Below, one piece after another: positions 58,887-64,000 of a DNA stretch of 64,000 bases. The stretch lies in assembly GCA_036489765.1 (NCBI GenBank), contig DASXFE010000133.1, positions 1-64,000 on the forward strand, read 5' to 3'. A program made the position numbers and the translations under genes. The notes beneath the pieces are model-generated. The model was not told where the DNA came from, did no database searches, and saw only the letters and a list, made by a program, of their open reading frames with translations. Within the stretch, counting starts at the first letter, position 1; each line of letters opens with the position of its first letter. Origin of the DNA: DATARH01 sp036489765. GTDB lineage: Bacteria; Pseudomonadota; Alphaproteobacteria; ATCC43930; CGMCC-115725.

Positions 58887-59087
58887 CTAAGCCTCCTTCG
58901 CGACCTCCAGCGCCGCGGCACGTGCCCGCCGGGCCGAGATGAGCCCGCGGCGAAAGCGGGTCGCGGCGTCGCGTTCGGGCTCGCCGGTATAGATCGCCTC
59001 GGCGAACAGCTTGAAGATGTCGTGGACGCGCTGCTCGAATGCGCCCTCGATGATCTGTGCCTCGTCGCGCGCCGGGATGTCGGGCAT
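58887..59087 (-). CDS. Small conserved-looking protein, 66 residues
   Basis: ATG 59087 follows the stop of the VOC gene by one base (TGA, then ATG), so it is co-translated. The 66-residue product is entirely helical and charged: DEAQIIEGAFEQRVHDIFKL, FAEAIYTGEPERDAATRF and a basic C-terminal half ending LEVAKEA. It could be a partner or stabiliser of the VOC protein. No family is recognised. Confidence 0.6.
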   Translation of the reverse strand: MPDIPARDEAQIIEGAFEQRVHDIFKLFAEAIYTGEPERDAATRFRRGLISARRARAAALEVAKEA

Positions 59088-59088
59088 G

Positions 59089-59457
59089 TCAGTAGGTCGA
59101 GATTTCGACCGAGTTCCGATCCGGATCGTCGATATAGACCGACTGAATCGTGCCTATCGCCCCGGCACGCGGTCCCTCCATCCGCACCTCGATGCCGCAT
59201 TCGGCGAGATGGGCTTTGACCTCGGGCATCGGCGACTGCGTCACGAAGCAGATATGCGCCGGCATGCGCGGTTCGGCGCGCATCGTCATGCCGGTGCCGG
59301 CGAGGTCGAGATGGATCTTCTGCTGGCCAAAGGTCAGCGCCGCCCGCCCCTCGCCGATCATCTCGGCGTCCATGCCCAGCACCTTTTTGTAGAACGCGAT
59401 GCTGCGGTCGATATCGGCGACGGTGATGTTGAGATGGTCGATGCGCTCGATCTTCAT
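59089..59457 (-). CDS. VOC-family protein (copy 1)
   Basis: The 122-residue single VOC module has RIDHLNITVADIDRSIAFY with metal-ligand His8, GRAALTFGQQKIHLDLAG, AHICFVTQ and the terminal SVYIDDPDRNSVEIS with the last Glu ligand. It resembles the dioxygenase/glyoxalase-like ring-cleavage relatives. The second VOC protein at 60798 shares the same blocks (FGQQKI-LH, VYI-DPD-N-VEIS-Y), so they are paralogs. They flank an enolase-superfamily gene on the same strand. Confidence 0.87.
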   Translation of the reverse strand: MKIERIDHLNITVADIDRSIAFYKKVLGMDAEMIGEGRAALTFGQQKIHLDLAGTGMTMRAEPRMPAHICFVTQSPMPEVKAHLAECGIEVRMEGPRAGAIGTIQSVYIDDPDRNSVEISTY

Positions 59458-59621
59458 GGCCGGCCCTCCTGGTTAGTGTCCGAGTAATTTAGCGAGACCG
59501 AACAAAGCCGCGCTATCCACGTTTATATTCGCAATCGTCATTCCAGCGATCATCACGAATATTTTGTGGGTAAAGTACATAATCCAATTCTAGGCGTGAT
59601 CCATCGGCCGAGCAAACGGCT
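59458..59621. other. Spacer between the VOC and enolase-superfamily genes
   Basis: A short A/T-richer stretch with several TATT/AATT runs (for example near 59516-59590). No hairpin repeat was seen. It probably holds the promoter of the VOC gene at 59457. Confidence 0.3.
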
Positions 59622-60719
59622 TCACGACAGTTCCACCCGCCGCTTGGCCAGTTCCTCCTCGTTGACGATGAGCCCCAGCCCCGGTTCGGCCGGCAGGTGG
59701 AATCGGCCGTCGACGGGGCGCGGCGGGTTTTTGAAGATCGCGTGGGTGCGGGTCGAGGGGTCGTTCCACTCGCACGGTTTCGTCGCGCCCATCTGACTCG
59801 CGGCGATGTGGAGGGCCGCGGTATGTCCGACCGTCGGCTGGGTTTGGTGCGGCACCAACTCGGCGCCATGCGCCTGCGCGAGCGCCAGGCAGCGCGAGAG
59901 GCCGGTGATCCCGCCCATCTTGACGATATCCGGCTGCACCATCCTGACCCCGGCGTCGATCAGGTCGGCAAGGGCCGCGAGCGTATAGGTCTGCTCCCCG
60001 GCCGACACGGTGATGTCGAGCCGCTGCGCGACCTCGCCCATCGCCCTGACGTGATAGTGCTGGACCGGCTCCTCGAACCACCAGTAGCCGAGCTCCTCGA
60101 GCGTCCGCCCGACCCGCATCGCCCCGCCGACCGAGTAGCCGTTGTTGGCGTCGAAGGCGAGCGGGAATGCGTCGCCGACGAGCTTCCGCACTGCCTTCGC
60201 CTTGGTGATGTCGCCGGGGATATCGGCGTCGGCCTTGGTGCGGTCGGCATCGAAGCGGATCTTCACCGCCGCGGGCTGGTCCTTCATCCGCGCCTCGACG
60301 ACGCGCAGCACCTCGTCGACCGTCCGCTCGCCGTTGCCGCCGATCGAGGCATAGAACGGCAGCGCCGTCTTCCACGCCCCGCCGAGGAGCTTGTAGACCG
60401 GCTGCCCGAACGCCTTCCCCTTGATGTCCCAGAGGGCGATGTCGAGCGCCGCCAAGGCCCCGGTCAGCGCCCCCTCGGGCCCGAGCTTGACGAGCCGGTG
60501 CAGCGCCGCGTCGAGCAGCACCGCATGGTCGAGCGGGTCCTTGCCGACGAGCGCCGGCGCGATGTCCCGTGCGACGATCCCGAGCGAGGCGAGCCCGCCC
60601 ATCATCGGCGACGCTTCGCCCAAACCGCTCGTGCCGTCGTCGCACAGCACCCGGACAAACGCACTCCGGTCCCGCGGCGCCCACTCGACCTGAAAGGCCT
60701 CGATCTTGGTGATTTTCAT
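59622..60719 (-). CDS. Mandelate racemase / muconate lactonizing-type enolase-superfamily enzyme
   Basis: The 365-residue protein has the N-terminal capping domain (KITKIEAFQVEWAP, RVLCDDGTSGLGEA) and a barrel domain. Metal and catalytic residues can be followed: KIRFDADR (K-x-R), LAFDANNGYS (Asp), WFEEPV (Glu), SAGEQ (Glu) and a His in VPHQTQPTVGH. The presence of the last His in the barrel fits dehydratases or racemases. The W at VEWNDPS-type C-terminus is typical of the MR group. The substrate is unknown; the flanking VOC proteins point to aromatic or sugar-acid use. Confidence 0.88.
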   Translation of the reverse strand: MKITKIEAFQVEWAPRDRSAFVRVLCDDGTSGLGEASPMMGGLASLGIVARDIAPALVGKDPLDHAVLLDAALHRLVKLGPEGALTGALAALDIALWDIKGKAFGQPVYKLLGGAWKTALPFYASIGGNGERTVDEVLRVVEARMKDQPAAVKIRFDADRTKADADIPGDITKAKAVRKLVGDAFPLAFDANNGYSVGGAMRVGRTLEELGYWWFEEPVQHYHVRAMGEVAQRLDITVSAGEQTYTLAALADLIDAGVRMVQPDIVKMGGITGLSRCLALAQAHGAELVPHQTQPTVGHTAALHIAASQMGATKPCEWNDPSTRTHAIFKNPPRPVDGRFHLPAEPGLGLIVNEEELAKRRVELS

Positions 60720-60737
60720 CGGACCGCTCCAAGCAAG

Positions 60738-60798
60738 GGAGCGCGGGCGTCCCGCCCGCCCCTGCCAAACAAAGATGCGGGCGGAACGCCCGCGCGCC
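60738..60798. repeat. Hairpin repeat, GCGGGCGTCTCGCCCGC family, copy 4
   Basis: GGAGCGCGGGCGTCCCGCCC starts the left arm near 60738, and GCGGGCGGAACGCCCGCGCG with the final CC is the right arm. It sits between the enolase-superfamily gene and the VOC gene, overlapping the VOC stop region. Confidence 0.75.
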
Positions 60799-61175
60799 TA
60801 ATAGTTCGAGATCTCGACCAGGTTCTGGTCCGGGTCGCGGATATAGACCGAGGTGATCGTGCCCACAGCGCCGGCGCGGGGACCCGGGCCGGTGATGATC
60901 GGCACGCTGCATGAATTCAGGTGCGACACGACCTCGGCGATCGGCGTCTCGGTGATAAAGCACAGGTCGCCCGAGCCGCAGGTCGGCTTGTCGGCGACGA
61001 GGCCCGGGACGTCGTCGGCCGGGTGCAGGTTGATCTTCTGCTGGCCGAACCTGAGCGCCGTGCGCCCCTCGCCGAAATGGAGCACCTCCATGCCCAAGAC
61101 CTTCGTATAGAAATCGCAGGTCTTGGCGATATCGGCGACGGTCAGCACAAGGTGGTCGAGCCGCGCGATCTGCAT
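60798..61175 (-). CDS. VOC-family protein (copy 2)
   Basis: ATG 61175, with GGGAGG before it, gives 125 residues: RLDHLVLTVADIAKTCDFYT with His8, GRTALRFGQQKINLHPA, DLCFITETP and SVYIRDPDQNLVEIS. Landmarks are the same as copy 1 at 59089. It lies upstream of the enolase-superfamily gene on the same strand. These two VOC proteins may be redundant or handle stereoisomers of one compound (inference). Confidence 0.87.
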   Translation of the reverse strand: MQIARLDHLVLTVADIAKTCDFYTKVLGMEVLHFGEGRTALRFGQQKINLHPADDVPGLVADKPTCGSGDLCFITETPIAEVVSHLNSCSVPIITGPGPRAGAVGTITSVYIRDPDQNLVEISNY

Positions 61176-61226
61176 GGGGGCCTCCCGGAATGTGTGTCGC
61201 CTCAGCTTGCCACGAACATCCCCAGC

Positions 61227-61331
61227 CGTCATCCCGGCGGAAGCCGAGGCCCAGGCCGGTGTGAGGCTGGTGCGATCCCGGCTACGCTCATACGGTATCT
61301 GCCATGGCCCCGGCTTCCGCCGGGATGGCGG
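61227..61331. repeat. Long hairpin repeat, GTCATCCCGGC family
   Basis: The left arm CCGTCATCCCGGCGGAAGCC starts at 61227 and pairs with the right arm GGCCCCGGCTTCCGCCGGGA ending at 61331 (two mismatches over about 26 positions). The 50-base loop has its own small stems. It is a full-length relative of 19005-19085. Confidence 0.8.
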
Positions 61332-61356
61332 TTGAAGAGCGGATGGGAGAACGGAG

Positions 61357-62151
61357 ATGAACCGGCTCGACGGCAGGGTGGCGTTGATTTCCGGCGCGGC
61401 GCGCGGGATCGGTGCGGAGACGGCGCGGCTGATGGTTGAGGCGGGTGCCCGGGTGGCGATCGGTGACATCCTCGACGAGCGCGCTCGCGAAACGGTGCGC
61501 GGGCTCGGCGACTCCGCGGTCTACCACCATCTCGATGTGACCAGCGAGGCGTCGTGGGAGGAAGCCATCGCTGCGGTCATGGCGAAATGGGGCGGGCTCG
61601 ACATCCTCGTCAACAATGCCGGGATGTTTCTCGGCAAGGGGATCGAGGAGGCGTCAATCGAGGAATGGAGCCGCCTCGCCGCGATCAACCTGACCGGCGT
61701 CTTCCTCGGCACCAAGCTCGCGATCCCGGCCCTCAAGGATAGCGGGGCGAAGCGCGAGCACGGCAGCGCAATTGTCAACCTCGCCTCGGTCGCCGGGCTC
61801 GTCGGCTCGCAGCTCGACCCGCTCTATTCGATGACCAAGGGCGGCGTGACCCTCTTCACCAAGTCCTCGGCGCTCGAATTCTCGCGCAAGGGCTACAAGA
61901 TCCGCGTCAACTCGATCCACCCCGGCGTGATCCAGACCGACATGGGCGAGCAGACCTTCACCGCCCGCGCCCGCAGCCAGGGCTCCAACGACGTCGACGC
62001 CGCCCGCCAGATCGCGCTGCGCACCCACCCGATCGGCCGTCTCGGCGTCCCCAACGACATCGCGAAGGGCATCGTGTTCCTGGCCTCCGACGACGCCGGA
62101 TTCATGACGGGCGCCGGGCTGGTGGTCGATGGCGGGCTGACGGCGCAGTAA
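61357..62151 (+). CDS. SDR-family oxidoreductase (7-alpha-HSDH / 3-oxoacyl-ACP reductase-like)
   Basis: The 264-residue classical SDR begins at ATG 61357 after GGAGA. It has ISGAARGIGAETA, the Asp at the end of strand 2 (VAIGDIL), which favours NAD, NNAG near 87, catalytic Ser in NLASVAG, and YSMTKGG with the Tyr/Lys pair intact. HPGVIQTDM and VVDGGLTAQ complete the fold. It probably oxidises a secondary alcohol. It is convergent with the glucosidase gene. Confidence 0.9.
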   Translation: MNRLDGRVALISGAARGIGAETARLMVEAGARVAIGDILDERARETVRGLGDSAVYHHLDVTSEASWEEAIAAVMAKWGGLDILVNNAGMFLGKGIEEASIEEWSRLAAINLTGVFLGTKLAIPALKDSGAKREHGSAIVNLASVAGLVGSQLDPLYSMTKGGVTLFTKSSALEFSRKGYKIRVNSIHPGVIQTDMGEQTFTARARSQGSNDVDAARQIALRTHPIGRLGVPNDIAKGIVFLASDDAGFMTGAGLVVDGGLTAQ

Positions 62152-62168
62152 ACCTTCGCCCTCCGATC

Positions 62169-62222
62169 GCCTCCCGCCGCTCCGCCTCGCCCGCTCGTGG
62201 CAAAGGCGGAACGGCAGGAGGC
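62169..62222. repeat. Hairpin between convergent SDR and glucosidase genes
   Basis: GCCTCCCGCCGCTCCGCC (62169-62186) and GGCGGAACGGCAGGAGGC (62205-62222) pair with two mismatches over 18 bases, with an 18-base loop. Confidence 0.7.
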
Positions 62223-64000
62223 TAGTTCGCGGCGTCGGCACGGTCCTCGGCCATCGCCGCGTCGGGGTCGCTGGCGGTGTCGCGCAGCGGGGTCAGCAAC
62301 AGCGCGACAAGGCCGGTCCAGCCGGTCTGGTGCGCGGCGCCGAGCCCGTGCCCGTCGTCGCCGTGGAAATACTCGTAGAACAGCATCTCGTCGCGGAATG
62401 CCGGGCTGTCGTAGCGGGCGTCGCCGCCGAAAACCGGGCGGCGGCCGTCTTTGCCCTTGCGGAAGATGCGGGTCAGGCGATGGGTGATCTCGTCGGCGAC
62501 CTCGTTGAGGTTCAGGAGGATCCCCGAGCCGACCGGGCACTCGACCTGAAAATCGTCGCCGTAATAGCTGTGAAAGCGGCGCAGCGACTCGATCAGGAGG
62601 AAATTGACTGGAAACCAGATCGGCCCGCGCCAGTTGGAATTGCCGCCGAACGCGCCGCTCGTCGACTCGCCGGGCACGTAGCCGATGCCGAACTGGGCCC
62701 CGGCATGATCGAAGATGAACGGGTGCTGCTCGTGGTATTTCGACAGCGAGCGGATGCCGTATTCGCTCAGGAACTCGGTCTCGTCGAGCATCCGCCGCAA
62801 CAGGCATTTCATCCGGTGCCCGCGGAGGAGCGACAGGAGCTGCCGCTCGTCCTCGCTCCGCTCCTGCCATCGCGAGACGAGCCGCGCCAGCTCGGGCCGG
62901 TGGTCGAGGAACCAGCGCAGCCGCGCCGAAAACTCCGGCAGGCGCGAGACGACGGCGCCGTCGAGCACCTCGACCGCGAAAAGCGGGATCAGGCCGACCA
63001 TCGAGCGCACCCGCATCGGCACCGCTTCGGTATCGGGAAGCACGAGGACGTCGTAGTAGAACCCGTCGGCCTCGTCCCAGAGCCCGAAATCCCTGCCGCC
63101 CATGTTGGTCATTGCCTCGGCGATCAGCAGGAAATGCTCGAAGAACTTGGTCGCGATGTCCTCGTAGACGTGATCGCGCACGGCCAGTTCGAGCGCGATG
63201 CGCATCAGGTTGAGCGTATACATCGCCATCCAGGCGGTGCCGTCGGACTGGTCGATGTGGCCTCCGGTCGGCAGCGGCGCGCTGCGGTCGAACATGCCGA
63301 TATTGTCGAGACCGAGGAAACCGCCCTGGAAGATGTTGCGCCCCTCGGCGTCCTTGCGGTTCACCCACCAGGTGAAGTTCAGCATCAGTTTGTGGAAGAC
63401 GCGTTCGAGAAAGGCGCGGTCGCCCTGCCCGCCGCGATGGCGCCGGTCGATCTCGTAGACCCGCCACGCCGCCCAGGCATGGACCGGCGGGTTGACGTCA
63501 CCGAACGCCCATTCATAGGCCGGCAGCTGGCCGTTCGGGTGCATGTACCATTCGCGGGTCAGGAGAACGAGCTGACCCTTGGCGAAATCCGGGTCGATCA
63601 GCGCCAGGGTCACGCAGTGAAAGGCGAGGTCCCAGGCCGCGTACCAGGGGTATTCCCACTTGTCCGGCATGGCGATGACGTCGGAATTGTAGAGGTGCCC
63701 CCAATCGGCGTTGCGCCCGTGGACGTGTTCGGGCGGCGGCGGGGGCTGGAGCGGATCGCCCCGCAGCCACGTGCGCAGGTCGAGCATGTACACCTGCTTC
63801 GTCCACAGCATTCCGGCAAAGGCCTGACGCTGGATATGGCGGGCGTCGGGGTCGGTGATGTCCTGTTGCAACGCCTCGTAAAATTCGTCGGCTTCGGCGC
63901 GACGCCGGGCGAAGACCGCGTCGAAATCGCCATGCCTGCCGCCCGGGCCTAGGCGAAGGCGGAATTCGGCCTTGCCGCCGGCCGGAATCACGTCGTGGAA
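62222..64000 (-). CDS. GH63-like glucosidase (MGH1-type), 5' part outside the window
   Basis: The frame is open to the right edge, so only about 590 C-terminal residues are seen; full-length relatives are near 880. Landmarks are GHLYNSDVIAMPDKWEYPWY, AAWDLAFHCVTLALIDPDFA, the acid in WYMHPNGQLPAYEWAFGDVN, GHIDQSDGTAWMAMY and NSNWRGPIWFPVNF. These belong to the mannosyl-oligosaccharide glucosidase-like GH63 bacterial group. The (alpha/alpha)6 barrel hydrolyses alpha-glucosidic links in oligosaccharides. No signal peptide can be judged. No other glycoside hydrolase was recognised in the window. Confidence 0.88.
   Translation of the reverse strand, partial: FHDVIPAGGKAEFRLRLGPGGRHGDFDAVFARRRAEADEFYEALQQDITDPDARHIQRQAFAGMLWTKQVYMLDLRTWLRGDPLQPPPPPEHVHGRNADWGHLYNSDVIAMPDKWEYPWYAAWDLAFHCVTLALIDPDFAKGQLVLLTREWYMHPNGQLPAYEWAFGDVNPPVHAWAAWRVYEIDRRHRGGQGDRAFLERVFHKLMLNFTWWVNRKDAEGRNIFQGGFLGLDNIGMFDRSAPLPTGGHIDQSDGTAWMAMYTLNLMRIALELAVRDHVYEDIATKFFEHFLLIAEAMTNMGGRDFGLWDEADGFYYDVLVLPDTEAVPMRVRSMVGLIPLFAVEVLDGAVVSRLPEFSARLRWFLDHRPELARLVSRWQERSEDERQLLSLLRGHRMKCLLRRMLDETEFLSEYGIRSLSKYHEQHPFIFDHAGAQFGIGYVPGESTSGAFGGNSNWRGPIWFPVNFLLIESLRRFHSYYGDDFQVECPVGSGILLNLNEVADEITHRLTRIFRKGKDGRRPVFGGDARYDSPAFRDEMLFYEYFHGDDGHGLGAAHQTGWTGLVALLLTPLRDTASDPDAAMAEDRADAAN

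Noticed and set aside
62330..63952. A 540-codon open frame on the plus strand opposite the glucosidase
   Set aside because: The minus-strand product carries recognisable GH63-like blocks; the plus frame has no domain and is a high-GC shadow.
1..64000. Prophage, integron, IS element or defence system
   Set aside because: No integrase, transposase, phage structural, toxin-antitoxin, restriction or CRISPR-associated motif was seen in any of the recognised genes.

Overview
The window is high-GC throughout with NNC/NNG-rich codon use, dense gene packing, frequent GTG/TTG starts and ATGA-type overlaps. Its gene families (MucR-like small regulators absent, but FixJ/NarL-type two-component genes, paired 'VGARVR' XRE regulators, aerobic benzoyl-CoA box genes, LLM-class monooxygenases, tandem small LPYR-type proteins) point to an alphaproteobacterium, probably a free-living Rhodospirillales/Reyranella/Bradyrhizobium-like soil or water organism. 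This placement is inferred from gene content; no rRNA, tRNA, phage or insertion sequence was recognised. Layout: 1-4033 is the end of a glycan/cell-surface cluster (unknown protein, methyltransferase, sulfotransferase, family-4 glycosyltransferase). 4115-6101 encodes a NarL-type response regulator and a NarX-like sensor kinase, divergent from a TonB-dependent receptor (6303-8648). 8795-12039 holds three small proteins and a triple-PAS hybrid kinase. 12248-17252 is a sugar-type ABC importer operon with two tandem paralogous Tat-exported binding proteins and two permeases but no ATPase, closed by a strong hairpin. From 17.3 to 46.4 kb the window is a catabolic/detoxification region: an Fsr-type efflux pump, medium-chain reductases, LLM flavin oxidoreductases with an ABM monooxygenase, SDRs, a lactonase-like propeller, hydroxypyruvate isomerase, SurE, GST, VOC proteins, esterases, an amidohydrolase, an aldo/keto reductase and a threonine aldolase. 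Its core is the aerobic benzoyl-CoA epoxide pathway: a MetE-like protein translationally coupled to benzoate-CoA ligase, then boxC and boxB. The ligase makes benzoyl-CoA, BoxB epoxidises it and BoxC opens the ring; the BoxA reductase is not in the window. 46.4-54.7 kb holds a secreted unknown protein, a degenerate-GGDEF/EAL protein, a hydrolase, a lipid-kinase-like protein and two UDP-sugar genes flanked by two paralogous XRE regulators. 54.7-64 kb holds a MetY-type PLP enzyme, an internally deleted acyltransferase, two DNA glycosylases around a MarC protein, two paralogous VOC proteins around an enolase-superfamily enzyme, an SDR and a GH63-like glucosidase that runs off the right edge. Most notable: boxC carries an in-frame TAG, after which the same frame encodes 43 more residues that match the conserved BoxC C-terminus as I remember it. 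From 19 kb onward about twenty intergenic spaces contain long hairpin repeats of at least six different sequence families; the first 18.9 kb has none of them.
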